A stretch of DNA of 64,000 bases from Yersinia massiliensis CCUG 53443. Lineage in GTDB: Bacteria > Pseudomonadota > Gammaproteobacteria > Enterobacterales > Enterobacteriaceae. Positions within the stretch are counted from its first letter, which is position 1. Every line of letters starts with the position of its first letter. The notes under the pieces were generated by a model. The model did no database searches. It saw only the letters and a list, made by a program, of their open reading frames with translations, and was not told the DNA's origin. Shown piece after piece: positions 44,819-55,304 of the stretch. A program made the position numbers and the translations under genes. Location: positions 1,354,806 to 1,418,805 of the forward strand of contig NZ_HE997643.1 of NCBI RefSeq assembly GCF_000312485.1, read 5' to 3'.

Positions 44819-46309
44819 TTATTGCAAATACTCTTTGAGTACCCAAAGACTCACACTCCCACCATTGACTGGAAATACTGCTACCCCAGCTTCATCAGTC
44901 GTAATAATAGCGGTATGACGCCCTAAATAATCAGCAAATTCTTTATTAGGGAACCCTTCTCCAAGAGTAATTTCCTTTTCATTTTCCGCACCATTAGAAA
45001 GAATAACGACACAACCGGGGTCTTCCTCCGTACCAGTGCGAACAAACGCGATACAGTTCTTATCATCAAAATAATCTGTTTGTGCTCCATGGGCAAAACG
45101 TTGCCTAGCTTGAATTAACTTTTCCAGTTCACCAACAATCGGCATTTCTATTTGATATGTACCACCATCATCACCATTATCCTCATAACTCGCACCGAAG
45201 AGATCTGGGTAGAAAACGCAGGGAATGCCTTGCTCACGCATGAGAATCAATGCATAGGCTAGTGGTTTGAACCACGGTTCTACTGGCGCTTCGAGTGATT
45301 GGAGGGGTTGAGTATCATGATTCGCGACTAATGTGATGGTATGAAATGGATCAACTTCGATTAAAGTTCCACTGAATATTTGGGTCAGGTCATACTCTTC
45401 ACTTTGTTTAGACGCATCATGAAAATTGTGATGCAAAGCCACATCAAATAACATGGCATTACCCTCGGTCTGAGCAATATATTGCTGTAACTTTTCGATA
45501 TCAGGTGACCAATATTCGGCAATAACCATTAAGTCTCGTTCTGATTGATTTCGTACATGCTCAATCCACTCTTTATAGAACCATGCGGGAATATGTTTTA
45601 CGGCATCTAAGCGAAAACCATCAATAGGTAATGTGTTAAGCAACCACTCGCCCCAATACTTTAGTTCCTCCTTTACCGCAGGATTACGAAATTCAATATC
45701 GGCTCCCATCAGATAATCAAAGTTACCTAATTCATCATCAACCTCGGTATTCCAACCCTCATCACTATAATCATTTATGATTTTAAAAATCCCCTCATCT
45801 GATGGCTCTTCAATATAATCAACACCAGTAAAGCACTGTTTATCCCAAATAAAGGATGAGTAAGTTTGTTGGCGTCCAGGAAATGTAAAACGCGTGTAAG
45901 CCTGTGCATCTATAATTTCTTCGTCAATTTCAGTGCGGTTTTCAGGGTTAACTCTATGAACACTGACATCCTCTTTTTCATCTGCACCCATTTTATGGTT
46001 AAACACCACATCAAAAAGGACTTTTATCTCCATTTCTTTTAGCCGGTCAATCGCATGAAGCAGGCCTTCTTTATCGCCATATTTTGTCGCCCGAGTTCCC
46101 TTCTGGTCAAACTCGCCTAAATCAAACAAATCATAGGTATCATACCCAACGGAATAACCTCCTGAAGCACCTTTATAGGCAGGAGGAAGCCAAACAAAAT
46201 TAATGCCAAGCTGACTAAGATGTTCCGCGCGGTCAGAGACCTCCTGCCATAAATTGCCGCCATCAGGATAGTACCAATGAAAAAACTGGAAAATAGTTAG
46301 GTTTTTCAT
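44819..46309 (-). CDS. amyA: Cytoplasmic alpha-amylase
   Basis: The 496-residue protein lacks a signal peptide and is collinear with E. coli AmyA (495 aa). The GH13 barrel is shown by [16 protein letters not shown] (conserved region I), GFRLDAVKH with the nucleophile Asp (region II), IAEYW with the acid Glu (region III) and VANHDTQ (region IV). It cleaves internal α-1,4 bonds of glycogen-type polymers in the cytoplasm. Single gene. Confidence 0.95.
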   Translation of the reverse strand: MKNLTIFQFFHWYYPDGGNLWQEVSDRAEHLSQLGINFVWLPPAYKGASGGYSVGYDTYDLFDLGEFDQKGTRATKYGDKEGLLHAIDRLKEMEIKVLFDVVFNHKMGADEKEDVSVHRVNPENRTEIDEEIIDAQAYTRFTFPGRQQTYSSFIWDKQCFTGVDYIEEPSDEGIFKIINDYSDEGWNTEVDDELGNFDYLMGADIEFRNPAVKEELKYWGEWLLNTLPIDGFRLDAVKHIPAWFYKEWIEHVRNQSERDLMVIAEYWSPDIEKLQQYIAQTEGNAMLFDVALHHNFHDASKQSEEYDLTQIFSGTLIEVDPFHTITLVANHDTQPLQSLEAPVEPWFKPLAYALILMREQGIPCVFYPDLFGASYEDNGDDGGTYQIEMPIVGELEKLIQARQRFAHGAQTDYFDDKNCIAFVRTGTEEDPGCVVILSNGAENEKEITLGEGFPNKEFADYLGRHTAIITTDEAGVAVFPVNGGSVSLWVLKEYLQ

Positions 46310-46456
46310 ATTATTGTAATCTCCATTTTTACCTTACAACCCATAGTATGACTTACTTTAAAAAAGTTGGGCTGGCAATAAGCTAATACACTGTGTATTA
46401 CTTTTAACGCTGCGCAAATAGGGTGCTGATAGATCCGTATCGATAATGAGGCTTAA

Positions 46457-46786
46457 ATGAATATAGTGGACATTCCGTTTGGTATCACTGATTGGTCAAC
46501 AATTGCGAAAACCAAACATGACGGGGATCATGGCGTTGCCTACTGGCAAACACAGCACTTTGGCAATATAAGAGTACGCATGGTGGAATACAGCGCAGGA
46601 TACGTGGCTGACCATTGGTGCTCTAAAGGGCATATTTTATTGTGTCTTGACGGCGAAATGAGCACTGAATTGGATGATGGTCGGACTTTTATTTTAAAAG
46701 CGGGTATGAGCTATCAGGTTGCAGATAACGCAGAAGCGCACCGCTCCTCCACAGTATCAGGCGCTAAACTTTTTATTGTCGATTAA
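46457..46786 (+). CDS. DHCW-motif cupin protein
   Basis: The 109-residue single-domain cupin has the DHWCSKGHILLCLDGEM segment (conserved DHxC-type motif) and a C-terminal half with GMSYQVADNAEAHRSST. GAGG precedes the ATG. Metal binding by the two motifs is plausible, but substrate and function are unknown; the family is recognised only as the 'DHCW motif' cupins. Confidence 0.82.
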   Translation: MNIVDIPFGITDWSTIAKTKHDGDHGVAYWQTQHFGNIRVRMVEYSAGYVADHWCSKGHILLCLDGEMSTELDDGRTFILKAGMSYQVADNAEAHRSSTVSGAKLFIVD

Positions 46787-46857
46787 CACTTCAAAATCAA
46801 CACACTCCTGAGATTAGCTAACAGTCCCCACTAGACTGTTAGCTAAGAGTTCGTTTT

Positions 46858-47355
46858 TTAACGTCCTTCCGGCAATGAGTCAATCGGATTATCTGGATAT
46901 AAAGCTCGGCTGCGGCGTCTGATAATTTCAACCTGAAATGCGGCCATTACCGCAATCATAATCAAAATTTCGCCAAAACCACCTTGTTCAGTTGGCCGAT
47001 TATAAAGGTATTGCAATGTACCAATAATCCATTTAGATCCAACAAGCAGCATAAACAAAGTGATCGTCAGTGGTGTTCCTTTACAAAAAATACGTCCATC
47101 CGGTTCGCGCCAGATCTCAATAAGGCGGCCTTGTAAAATACCAATGACAATACTAAATAATACACCGCTACCTAAGACTAACCAGGAAGTCATGGTAGCT
47201 GGCATATATGTGCCACCCACTACCAACCCGACCATCCCATAAACCCAAGCCCATTTAAAGCGAGCTGGACCTAACAACACCTCGTGGCTGACCGACTGAC
47301 GGTACAATGCAAAAATTGTTAGTACCAGAATAATCAGTATTTGTACGGGAGTCAT
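46858..47355 (-). CDS. DUF1453/CcdC-like membrane protein
   Basis: The start at 47355 (AAGGAG upstream) gives 165 residues with about four to five membrane helices. It resembles the CcdC/DUF1453 membrane proteins (PARFKWAWVYGMVGLVVGG; ITLFMLLVGSKWIIG). In Bacillus CcdC is encoded with cytochrome c biogenesis genes, but here there is no such context, so function is unassigned. Confidence 0.7.
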   Translation of the reverse strand: MTPVQILIILVLTIFALYRQSVSHEVLLGPARFKWAWVYGMVGLVVGGTYMPATMTSWLVLGSGVLFSIVIGILQGRLIEIWREPDGRIFCKGTPLTITLFMLLVGSKWIIGTLQYLYNRPTEQGGFGEILIMIAVMAAFQVEIIRRRSRALYPDNPIDSLPEGR

Positions 47356-47745
47356 CGCTATCTCCTTCAAGAGAAGCATCTAGTCAGGGATAAAGCACCT
47401 TCATCTATGGGAATGACTATTTGCACTAGCAAAACATGCATGCTTTATCAGTCTTTGAAAAACCAGAACGGTTAACAACACGCTAATCGCACTGTACAAA
47501 GTTTAGCCTATTTCAAGATAAATAACATAATAGGATTAATATTAATCTTGTCCAGAATTCGTATTAATGAATTTGAAGAGTCAGACGTTAATGTTAACAA
47601 CTATTTTAACTTGCGCTAACAACTCAGTATTAGAAGTGAAATAGCATTTATCGTTTAACTTGGCTCATTTAATCTGGTTGGGTAAATGCTAAACTATCTC
47701 CGCTTTTTAATAAGTAAATAAAGACTCATGTCACGAGGAAGATAT
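47356..47745. other. Divergent spacer, no gene seen
   Basis: About 390 bases between the membrane protein and the methyltransferase; an upstream ATG at 47728 in the methyltransferase frame has no ribosome site. No operator recognised. Confidence 0.5.
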
Positions 47746-48480
47746 ATGACTCAGAATATTTATGATAATCAGGCTTTTTTTTCAGGCTATGCCAAATTGA
47801 GGCGTTCAGTCGATGGATTAGAAGGCGCACCTGAATGGCCCGCAATCTGTAAAATCCTACCGCCACTGTCAGGAAGAAAAGTCGTTGATTTAGGTTGTGG
47901 CTACGGCTGGTTTTGCCGATATGCGCATACGCAAGGCGCAACAGAAATTTTAGGGCTAGATGTCTCCGAAAAAATGTTAAACCGCGCTAAAGAAATGGCC
48001 ACAGATGAAAACATTACCTATCGGCAAGAAGATTTGGAAAATGTGAATCTACCGCAACAAGTGTACCACTTAGCCTATAGCTCCCTGACTTTGCACTATA
48101 TAAAAGCACTACCTGCTCTGTTCGCTAAGATTTACGATGCGCTATTACCAGGCGGCAGTTTTGTTTTTTCCGCAGAACATCCTATCTACACTGCCCCCAA
48201 GCGTCCAGATTGGCTAATGACTGATGATGAACAACAATCATGGCCTGTTAATAGCTATCAGGCTGAAGGTGAAAGAGTCACAAACTGGTTGGCAGAAGGT
48301 GTTATCAAACAACACCGAACGTTAGGGACTTATATTAATCTTTTGGTCAAACAAGGTTTTGTTATCACGCATCTAGAAGAATGGGGACCGACAGCAAAAC
48401 AAATTGCTGATTGCCCTGCATTAGATGAAGAGAAAGAACGTCCAATGATATTCTTGCTGTCCGCTAAAAAACCAGAATAA
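47746..48480 (+). CDS. Class I SAM-dependent methyltransferase
   Basis: The ATG at 47746 has GAGGAAG upstream. The 244-residue protein has motif I VVDLGCGYGWFCRYA (residues 45-59), post-I LDVSE and the AYSSLTLHYI region of class I methyltransferases (ubiE/BioC-like). Substrate is unknown. A GGGGAG/CTCCCC hairpin at about 48529-48545 may terminate transcription. Confidence 0.85.
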   Translation: MTQNIYDNQAFFSGYAKLRRSVDGLEGAPEWPAICKILPPLSGRKVVDLGCGYGWFCRYAHTQGATEILGLDVSEKMLNRAKEMATDENITYRQEDLENVNLPQQVYHLAYSSLTLHYIKALPALFAKIYDALLPGGSFVFSAEHPIYTAPKRPDWLMTDDEQQSWPVNSYQAEGERVTNWLAEGVIKQHRTLGTYINLLVKQGFVITHLEEWGPTAKQIADCPALDEEKERPMIFLLSAKKPE

Positions 48481-48663
48481 ACCTCGCTTTATCTCCACGT
48501 CATAATTTCAATTTGTATATCCATTCTTGGGGAGGCTAACTCCCCGGATATCTCATGCGACCTTTACTCACAATAGCGCCCCTTAATGGTGCCCTCGCCC
48601 TTATTCAGGGCATGGATACATTGACACAAAAACAAAAAACACCATTTATCAGAGGATTAGATA

Positions 48664-48687
48664 ATGGCGCAGATATTGCTTGTTTAA
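48664..48687 (+). other. Seven-codon mini-frame upstream of small membrane protein
   Basis: ATG GCG CAG ATA TTG CTT GTT TAA, preceded by AGAGGA, lies 25 bases before the next frame. It could be a leader peptide, but the evidence is only the ribosome site. Confidence 0.25.
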
Positions 48688-48712
48688 ATGTAATCACGTC
48701 AAGGGGGTCAAT

Positions 48713-48796
48713 ATGAGAACAATGTCTGCTTACTACTTACAATATACTGCGTTTCTACTGCTGGTTATCGGTTTCATTCATTTCATTTTTCAATAG
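48713..48796 (+). CDS. Putative 27-aa membrane peptide
   Basis: ATG at 48713 with AAGGGGG upstream gives 27 residues, MRTMSAYYLQYTAFLLLVIG followed by FIHFIFQ. Residues 11-27 are hydrophobic. A strong terminator directly follows. The small size, good ribosome site and terminator make a real small gene plausible. No known family recognised. Confidence 0.5.
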   Translation: MRTMSAYYLQYTAFLLLVIGFIHFIFQ

Positions 48797-48808
48797 CAAA
48801 ATGCCAAC

Positions 48809-48838
48809 TAGAAGGCCCGATGATGCGGGCCTTTGCTA
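48809..48838 (+). terminator. Terminator after the 27-aa frame
   Basis: AAGGCCCG-ATGATG-CGGGCCTT followed by TGCTATT; strong stem, modest T-tract. Confidence 0.8.
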
Positions 48839-49097
48839 TTCAATTCGTGGCAATTTTATAAACGGTATTATCTCGATAGTTTTTCATTATTTGATTTTTC
48901 CGAAATAGAATAATGACAGATATCCCAATAACTATTTTTCCAGAACCGGAGATTTATTAAAAAGATAATTAAAGAAAGGTGAATTCAGAGAGAGTAAATA
49001 TTTATAGGCGAATTTAAGTCAACAAATGGGAGAGATATCTAATATGTCGCCTAAATCTACTTTAAGTCAAAAATCAAATCTAACTCATTGATTTCGT

Positions 49098-49173
<76 letters not shown>

Positions 49174-49401
49174 AACGGCGATAATTATTCTCCTGTTAAC
49201 CTTAGCTGTCAAACACTTCGTCGTATTTTTCTTTTTATCCTACATGACTTCCTTTTCTTCAGATTAATTATTCATCTCTTACTGACGATTATTGTTAGTT
49301 GAGTAAGTTCATGTTGTAATTCCATCCGCTGTGATGAACTTAACAAATTTCAGTGTGCAAAATATAAACACTGGAAAATGATGAGTATTGTGTAATTATT
49401 G

Positions 49402-49435
49402 TTGCGAATACATTAAATAATTCGCAAATTATACT
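49402..49435 (+). promoter_or_regulatory. cycA promoter with palindromic operator
   Basis: A perfect inverted repeat TTGCGAAT-N10-ATTCGCAA (49402-49427) sits immediately before a -10-like TATACT (49430-49435). Transcription would begin at about 49442, leaving the CAGA repeats in the leader. No good -35 is visible, which fits activation by a factor. Confidence 0.45.
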
Positions 49436-49452
49436 GTAAAACAAGAAAAAAT

Positions 49453-49496
<44 letters not shown>

Positions 49497-49550
49497 TAAA
49501 CCTAAGAGCCAACATAGAGCTCAACAACTTCACAAATACAGGAAGAGGGA

Positions 49551-50981
49551 ATGGGAAAGATGGTAGACCAATCCAAGATAGTGGCAGAACCTTTGCCAGA
49601 ACCTGAAGAGCACCTTCAAAGGAATCTCTCCAACCGCCATATTCAACTGATTGCTATCGGCGGTGCCATAGGTACTGGGTTGTTTATGGGATCGGGTAAA
49701 ACCATCAGCCTTGCCGGGCCGTCGATCATATTCGTTTATATGATAATCGGTTTTATGCTGTTTTTCGTGATGCGAGCAATGGGCGAACTGTTGCTATCGA
49801 ATCTAAAATATAAGTCATTCAGTGACTTTGCCGCAGACTTGCTCGGGCCGTGGGCTGGTTTTTTCACTGGCTGGACCTACTGGTTTTGCTGGGTAATCAC
49901 CGGTATTGCCGATGTCGTCGCCATAACCGCGTATGCTCAATTCTGGTTCCCTGGTTTCTCCCAATGGGTCGCCTCTCTATTAGTAGTTTTACTGCTGCTA
50001 TCACTGAATTTAGCCACGGTAAAAATGTTCGGTGAGATGGAGTTCTGGTTCGCCATGATTAAGATTGTGGCCATTGTGGCGCTAATCTTCGCTGGCTTGA
50101 CCATGGTGTTAATGAGCTATCAATCTCCGTCAGGCGTGACAGCGTCATTTACGCATTTATGGAATGATGGTGGGATGTTCCCGAAAGGGATTAGTGGCTT
50201 CTTTGCTGGCTTCCAGATAGCTGTTTTTGCCTTTGTGGGTATTGAGCTTGTCGGGACAACTGCCGCAGAAACTAAAGATCCTGAAGTGGTTTTACCACGC
50301 GCCATCAACTCCATTCCTATCCGCATAATCATGTTCTACGTATTCTCATTGATTATGATTATGTCCGTGACCCCTTGGAGTTCAGTCGTCGCCGATAAAA
50401 GCCCGTTTGTTGAGTTATTTGTCCTCGTCGGGCTTCCCGCTGCGGCCAGCGTGATCAACTTTGTGGTGTTAACCTCTGCAGCCTCTTCAGCCAACAGCGG
50501 TGTATTCTCCACCAGCCGTATGCTGTTTGGGTTAGCGAAAGAAGGTGATGCGCCAAAACAATTTGGTAAATTATCTCGTCGATCCGTACCTGCTTCCGGC
50601 CTGACCTTCTCATGCATCTGCCTATTGGGCGGTGTAGTGCTGATTTATTTGATCCCAAATGTCATGACGGTCTTTACGTTAGTAACCACCGTTTCAGCCA
50701 TTCTCTTTATGTTCGTTTGGACCATTATCCTTTGCTCTTATCTGGTTTATCGCAAAAGACGTCCAGCCTTGCATAAGAAATCTATCTATAAAATGCCAGC
50801 CGGTATTGTTATGTCCTGGATCTGCATGGCGTTCTTCGCCTTTGTCTTAGTGCTGCTAACCTTGGAAAGCGATACCCGTCAGGCGCTGATAGTCACACCA
50901 TTATGGTTTGTGATTCTGACCATCGGATATATCACGTTGAAGAAGCGTAAAAGCCATCTGTACGACACGCATAATCGTTAA
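49551..50981 (+). CDS. cycA: D-serine/D-alanine/glycine transporter CycA
   Basis: The 476-residue inner-membrane APC-family permease has 12 helices and is nearly collinear with E. coli CycA (LIAIGGAIGTGLFMGSGKTIS in helix 1; QIAVFAFVGIELVGTTAAETKDPE in the middle). It imports glycine, D-alanine, D-serine and D-cycloserine with protons. E. coli CycA begins at a Met equal to the ATG at 49560, so that may be the true start. A tetranucleotide repeat lies in the leader. Confidence 0.93.
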   Translation: MGKMVDQSKIVAEPLPEPEEHLQRNLSNRHIQLIAIGGAIGTGLFMGSGKTISLAGPSIIFVYMIIGFMLFFVMRAMGELLLSNLKYKSFSDFAADLLGPWAGFFTGWTYWFCWVITGIADVVAITAYAQFWFPGFSQWVASLLVVLLLLSLNLATVKMFGEMEFWFAMIKIVAIVALIFAGLTMVLMSYQSPSGVTASFTHLWNDGGMFPKGISGFFAGFQIAVFAFVGIELVGTTAAETKDPEVVLPRAINSIPIRIIMFYVFSLIMIMSVTPWSSVVADKSPFVELFVLVGLPAAASVINFVVLTSAASSANSGVFSTSRMLFGLAKEGDAPKQFGKLSRRSVPASGLTFSCICLLGGVVLIYLIPNVMTVFTLVTTVSAILFMFVWTIILCSYLVYRKRRPALHKKSIYKMPAGIVMSWICMAFFAFVLVLLTLESDTRQALIVTPLWFVILTIGYITLKKRKSHLYDTHNR

Positions 50982-51060
50982 TTGTATCCGGCGTCAGGTC
51001 ACTCTGACGCCGCTCCCTTCCTATTCAGCCATCACTAATATCTTGCGATGATCCTGCCAC

Positions 51061-52257
51061 CTAGGGCAGTGACTCCATGTGCAGTTTGTTGCCTTGCCAA
51101 GTCATTTGAGTCACCGCAGACGTCGCAACGCCATCCGTGGTTTCTCCGCCGATAAGGATCACTTTATCATTTCCCTGAATAGAGACACCGTAACCAAGAG
51201 GCTGGGGCAATTCGCCAACCCGCTGCCACTGGTTATCCACCAGCGCGTACACGGCTTGTTGCCACTGTTTTTTCAATCCTTGGTGTGCGTAGAGTTGACC
51301 CGCATCGAACTGTTTTTTAGCGCCAGGGAAGTTAGCCCCACCGGCGACCAAGACGGCGTCATGACTGGTGCCAGAAAATGCTCCCGCTAACCCTTCTTGT
51401 ATGCTGCCTTTTTGTGGCCCCACCAAATCTACGAGTGACCGCCACGCGAATGTTGTTCCCTGTTTTTCACCCTGCCACACCGCTGATGTCCGTAATCCCG
51501 GTTTTATTTCACCGTTAATCAGTATCAAACGGTTATCCCTATTAGTGAGAGCGGACCCTGCCGTGCCTAAAAAGGGCACCTGCCCTCCATTTTTCCACTG
51601 ATTCTTTTGCGGTTCATAAATAAGCACATCGTGGCTGTAGAAATAATCAGCCGGTGCCTGATCAAAATACGCATTAATGACCGCTTTTTTCTGGGCTTCG
51701 TTATCTCCAGCGCCCGCCAGATCTGCGAAATAACCGTCAAATATCGCTTTATTGACGCCCCCCAACAGTATCGCCTGCGTCCCGTCCAGCGTGGTAGCCG
51801 CGGCTCCCACTAGCCCCCGAGGCGCTCGAGTTGCTAATGACTGCCAATGATTCGTCTGTGGGTCGAATTGGTAAACATCATTCAGCGCACGCACCTGTGT
51901 GTCATTAGCGCTGCTTTTACCGACACCACCAAAAACATACAATTTCCCCCCAAGCGTCACGGTGACGGCCTGTTCACGTGGTTGCCCAGGAAAGTCAGCT
52001 ATTTTCTGCCAGCCTTGGCCAATGTTGTTGGTATCAAGGCGAAACCATGCTTGGCCCGCACTGCCTAGGCCAACGTACAGACTGTTATCGACCCGCGCGC
52101 CTGTGCCATTTTTAAAGGGAACTGGAACATCTGGGTAGCTTTGTGCACTCGCATGTGGCAAGGATAAACTCACCAATAGAGTCAGTGCGCTAAACAGAGC
52201 TACTTTTGTTCGCCACTTTTTCTTATATTGACGGTATATCTGGGTCATTTTCTGCAT
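51061..52257 (-). CDS. nanM: N-acetylneuraminate mutarotase/epimerase
   Basis: The 398-residue protein has an N-terminal signal (hydrophobic segment around residues 18-38 ending in ASAQS), then a six-bladed Kelch propeller with repeated GG-containing strands ([21 protein letters not shown]). The conserved start [18 protein letters not shown] equals NanM. It speeds anomer conversion of sialic acid in the periplasm so that transporters can take it up. No other nan gene is adjacent. An inverted repeat lies upstream. Confidence 0.9.
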   Translation of the reverse strand: MQKMTQIYRQYKKKWRTKVALFSALTLLVSLSLPHASAQSYPDVPVPFKNGTGARVDNSLYVGLGSAGQAWFRLDTNNIGQGWQKIADFPGQPREQAVTVTLGGKLYVFGGVGKSSANDTQVRALNDVYQFDPQTNHWQSLATRAPRGLVGAAATTLDGTQAILLGGVNKAIFDGYFADLAGAGDNEAQKKAVINAYFDQAPADYFYSHDVLIYEPQKNQWKNGGQVPFLGTAGSALTNRDNRLILINGEIKPGLRTSAVWQGEKQGTTFAWRSLVDLVGPQKGSIQEGLAGAFSGTSHDAVLVAGGANFPGAKKQFDAGQLYAHQGLKKQWQQAVYALVDNQWQRVGELPQPLGYGVSIQGNDKVILIGGETTDGVATSAVTQMTWQGNKLHMESLP

Positions 52258-52309
52258 TCCCTATTAATCAATCATTCAGACAAAGGCATATGGGGTTTTT
52301 AGGTGAAAA

Positions 52310-52344
52310 TAAAACTCCAAATAAATAATAAAAATGGAGTTTTA
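52310..52344 (-). promoter_or_regulatory. Inverted repeat upstream of nanM
   Basis: TAAAACTCCA and TGGAGTTTTA, a perfect 10-bp inverted repeat with a 15-base spacer, lie about 55-90 bases before nanM. It could be an operator for a sialic-acid regulator or an RNA hairpin. Confidence 0.4.
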
Positions 52345-52478
52345 CTTTAATTTAAGATATTGACCGCTCTGAGTTTTGTCAATATTTCGCCCTCGCAACT
52401 GTGATAAAAGCCATAACGGGTGGGGTAAATCTAGCGCAGGAACGACGTACAAACATCGTTAACCCCTAGTACGTCTGG

Positions 52479-52527
52479 TGTCAGAAAGATGTCACGTTAT
52501 TGTCGGGTTGCTGTCGTGGTAGTGTCG
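52479..52527 (+). repeat. Five phased TGTC[A/G] direct repeats
   Basis: TGTCA, TGTCA, TGTCG, TGTCG, TGTCG begin at 52479, 52490, 52501, 52512 and 52523, exactly 11 bases apart. The array ends 52 bases before the XRE gene. One helical turn per unit puts all copies on the same DNA face, as for cooperative regulator binding. Confidence 0.85.
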
Positions 52528-52579
52528 AATGCTTGAGCGTAGGTTTGGGGGACGCCAATAACCCCCATGGGAGCTTTAT

Positions 52580-53062
52580 ATGAATCTTTATCGTATTCGT
52601 GAGTTACGGCAGGCACGAGCTTGGTCGCAAGAGCAGTTAGCTGAACTTTGTAGTCTCAGTGTGCGCACAATTCAACGGATTGAAAATGGCGAGCAAGCGA
52701 GTCTTGAAACGTTAAGTGCTATTGCCGCGGTGTTAGATCTGAAAGTGAGTGAGTTGTATACGCCTGGTGTTAGCCAGCAGCAAGAGTCACCGGCTGATGC
52801 CGTTGACCAGCGCGTGCTTGATGCACGTGATGCTGTTGAAAATGAAATGGCTTTCTTCCGTCAATTACTGCGTGCTGTTATTTTGTGTGCGGTTTTATTT
52901 ACCATTAACTGGTTCACCTCTCCGAGTTATATGTGGGCATGGTGGGTCGTTCTTGGGCTAGGCATCCCATTAGGATTAAGGGCGATAAATACGTTCTTGC
53001 TGGGGAATTGGGTAGAGCGCTGGCAGCAAAAACGCCTGCAAAAGAAGTTACGTAATCTGTGA
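52580..53062 (+). CDS. XRE-family regulator with two membrane helices
   Basis: The 160-residue protein has an N-terminal Cro/CI-type helix-turn-helix (residues 3-58; ARAWSQEQLAELCSLSVRTIQRIENGE) and, after a linker, two hydrophobic helices (about residues 97-109 and 115-130) with a basic C-terminus (WQQKRLQKKLRNL). This '2TM' layout is known in some membrane-anchored regulators, but no target is known. It lies downstream of the TGTC repeat array and may bind it. The gene ends at a position where no clear terminator is seen. Confidence 0.75.
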   Translation: MNLYRIRELRQARAWSQEQLAELCSLSVRTIQRIENGEQASLETLSAIAAVLDLKVSELYTPGVSQQQESPADAVDQRVLDARDAVENEMAFFRQLLRAVILCAVLFTINWFTSPSYMWAWWVVLGLGIPLGLRAINTFLLGNWVERWQQKRLQKKLRNL

Positions 53063-53314
53063 TAGCAACCCAATATTAAGGGCGGCTCAAACACTGCCCT
53101 TAATGAATGCCCCCTATTGAAGCGCAATAGCGTGAGTCAAGATGTTTCCCCCAATAATATCAATATGCCCTATCTATATTCCCCCATGATTTAAAATCCT
53201 TAGGGTGCAAAGTTGCAGCCTGCCTATATTGGCGTATGGTTATTAGGTGTCATTAGCAGCGACTATGATTACATCATCAGCGTTATTCAATATATTTGAT
53301 TGGAGTAAAACGAG

Positions 53315-53914
53315 ATGGCGAAAATTTTAGTACTTTATTATTCCATGTATGGACATATCGAGACACTTGCCGGTGCGATAGCCGAAGGGGCAAAAAAAGT
53401 CAGTGGTGTTGACGTAACGATAAAGCGCGTGCCAGAAACCATGCCTGCCGATGCGTTTGCCAATGCTGGCGGTAAAACCAACCAGCAAGCTCCGGTTGCG
53501 ACCCCGCAAGAATTAGCTGACTACGATGGCATCATTTTTGGTACGCCAACTCGCTTTGGTAACATGGCAGGGCAAATGCGCACATTCCTCGATCAAACCG
53601 GCGGCTTGTGGGCGTCCGGCGCACTGTACGGTAAAGTCGCGAGTGTATTCTCCTCAACCGGTACCGGTGGCGGTCAAGAACATACGATTACGTCTACGTG
53701 GACGACGCTGGCCCATCACGGTTTTATCATTGTGCCTATCGGTTACGGTGCTAAAGAGTTATTTGATGTTTCACAGACCCGGGGTGGTACACCTTATGGG
53801 GCAACCACGATTGCGGGTGGAGATGGCTCTCGTCATCCTAGCGCGGAAGAGTTGGCTATCGCCCGTTTCCAAGGTGAGCATGTGGCAAAAATTACGGCCA
53901 AACTGAAGAGTTAA
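53315..53914 (+). CDS. wrbA: NAD(P)H:quinone oxidoreductase WrbA
   Basis: The 199-residue flavodoxin-like protein begins [17 protein letters not shown] (phosphate-binding loop of FMN) and has [31 protein letters not shown] and [22 protein letters not shown], blocks unique to WrbA. It is a tetrameric FMN enzyme that reduces quinones by two electrons. A hairpin AGCACCGC/GCGGTGCT (53933-53955) follows as a terminator. Confidence 0.96.
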   Translation: MAKILVLYYSMYGHIETLAGAIAEGAKKVSGVDVTIKRVPETMPADAFANAGGKTNQQAPVATPQELADYDGIIFGTPTRFGNMAGQMRTFLDQTGGLWASGALYGKVASVFSSTGTGGGQEHTITSTWTTLAHHGFIIVPIGYGAKELFDVSQTRGGTPYGATTIAGGDGSRHPSAEELAIARFQGEHVAKITAKLKS

Positions 53915-53930
53915 TCTGTTGATTTGATGA

Positions 53931-53956
53931 AAAAGCACCGCGTGAGTGCGGTGCTG
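53931..53956 (+). terminator. Terminator between wrbA and efeB
   Basis: AGCACCGC pairs with GCGGTGCT around a GTGAGT loop, with AAAA on the left; it can serve both convergent genes. Confidence 0.75.
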
Positions 53957-53989
53957 ATGTGATGGCAATATACTAGTCGCGGAGCAGGT

Positions 53990-55294
53990 TTAAGCGCTGA
54001 GCAAGCCTTGGGCCAGATAGTGATTGGCATCTACTACACCGGGTAAGACGAAGAAATACCCCCCACCAATCGGTTTCACATACTCTTCCAGCGCCTCTCC
54101 ATTCAGCCGTTTTTGTACCGTCAGGAACGCTTTTTCCAAATCAGACTGGTAGCAAACAAACAATAGCCCCATGTCCAGTTGCCCCGAATTGGACACGCCC
54201 AAAGAATAGCTGTAGCCACGGCGTAACATCAGGTTATTCTGGGTTTCTGCGGTTCGAGGATTTGCCAGACGAATATGCGCATCCAGTTTGATGGTCTCGC
54301 CATTAGGGTCTTGAGTGTAATCGGGCTCATCATGCTCATGTACCATTCCCAACGGCGCACCACTGTGCTTATCGCGACCAAAAATGGTTTGTTGTTCCTG
54401 TAATGGTGTGCGATCCCAAAACTCGACTTTGAAGCGGATAATACGTGCCGCCTGATAGCTTCCCCCGATCGCCCAAGCCGGTTCACCCGCATTATCCTGC
54501 ACCCAAACCACCTGATTGATTAACGGCTTATCACTGGTTTTCGGGTTTGCAGTCCCATCTTTAAAGCCTAATAAATTGATGGGTGTTTCTTTTCCTTTAC
54601 TGCGCGCCGCATGAGCAGAAATAAAGCCTTCACGCTTCCAGCGGACACTGAGCAGATCTGGCGTGTGCTTAATGATATCGCGCAGCGCATGAATCACCGT
54701 TTCATTGGTGTTGGCGCAAATTTGCAGCAGGACATCACCATGGCACAAGGCGGCATCCAGTGAATCATTTGGAAAACGCGTCATTCGCTGCAAACGCTGC
54801 GGTTTCTGCCCTTGCAAGCCAAAGCGCTCATCAAACAGTGAGTCACCCACTGACACCGTCATCGTCAGGTTATCGGGATAAATTTCTGGCCCCATAATGC
54901 CCGAGTCTAACGGCGGCAACTTGGCATTCACCGATGGCGCATGTCCGCCTGCGGTTAAAAAGGCGATGCGTTCTGTTAGCAGCTTGAATAAGCGAGTCAG
55001 CCCGGCTTTGTCTGTCGCTAAGACATCAAAGGCCACCAGCATCATTGCTGCCTGCTGAGGGGTTAACACACCGGATTGATGCTGACCGTAGAAAGGTTGT
55101 TTCTGCCAACGTTCATCTTGAGCAGGCTGTGCCTCAGGCGCAGGGCAATCAGCGGCCCGCGCCACTTTAGCGCCACCGAGCGCCAACGCGCCACTCATCA
55201 CGCCCATACCCAACAATAAACGCCGACGGGACGGAAGCGCCGCCCCGCTATCCTGTGGATACGGCCCCTGTTCTGGGCCGGTTTTCTTACTCAT
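53990..55294 (-). CDS. efeB: EfeB, Tat-exported DyP-type haem peroxidase
   Basis: The 434-residue protein has a twin-arginine signal (SRRRLLL at 22-28, cleaved near ARA/ADC at 47-48) and the DyP hallmark GFKDGTAN at 243-250 (catalytic Asp), with proximal histidine and Arg further on. It is the periplasmic part of the EfeUOB iron importer and either oxidises ferrous iron or removes iron from haem. It ends the operon, 10 bases after efeO. Confidence 0.95.
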   Translation of the reverse strand: MSKKTGPEQGPYPQDSGAALPSRRRLLLGMGVMSGALALGGAKVARAADCPAPEAQPAQDERWQKQPFYGQHQSGVLTPQQAAMMLVAFDVLATDKAGLTRLFKLLTERIAFLTAGGHAPSVNAKLPPLDSGIMGPEIYPDNLTMTVSVGDSLFDERFGLQGQKPQRLQRMTRFPNDSLDAALCHGDVLLQICANTNETVIHALRDIIKHTPDLLSVRWKREGFISAHAARSKGKETPINLLGFKDGTANPKTSDKPLINQVVWVQDNAGEPAWAIGGSYQAARIIRFKVEFWDRTPLQEQQTIFGRDKHSGAPLGMVHEHDEPDYTQDPNGETIKLDAHIRLANPRTAETQNNLMLRRGYSYSLGVSNSGQLDMGLLFVCYQSDLEKAFLTVQKRLNGEALEEYVKPIGGGYFFVLPGVVDANHYLAQGLLSA

Positions 55295-55304
55295 CGTTGA
55301 CGCC

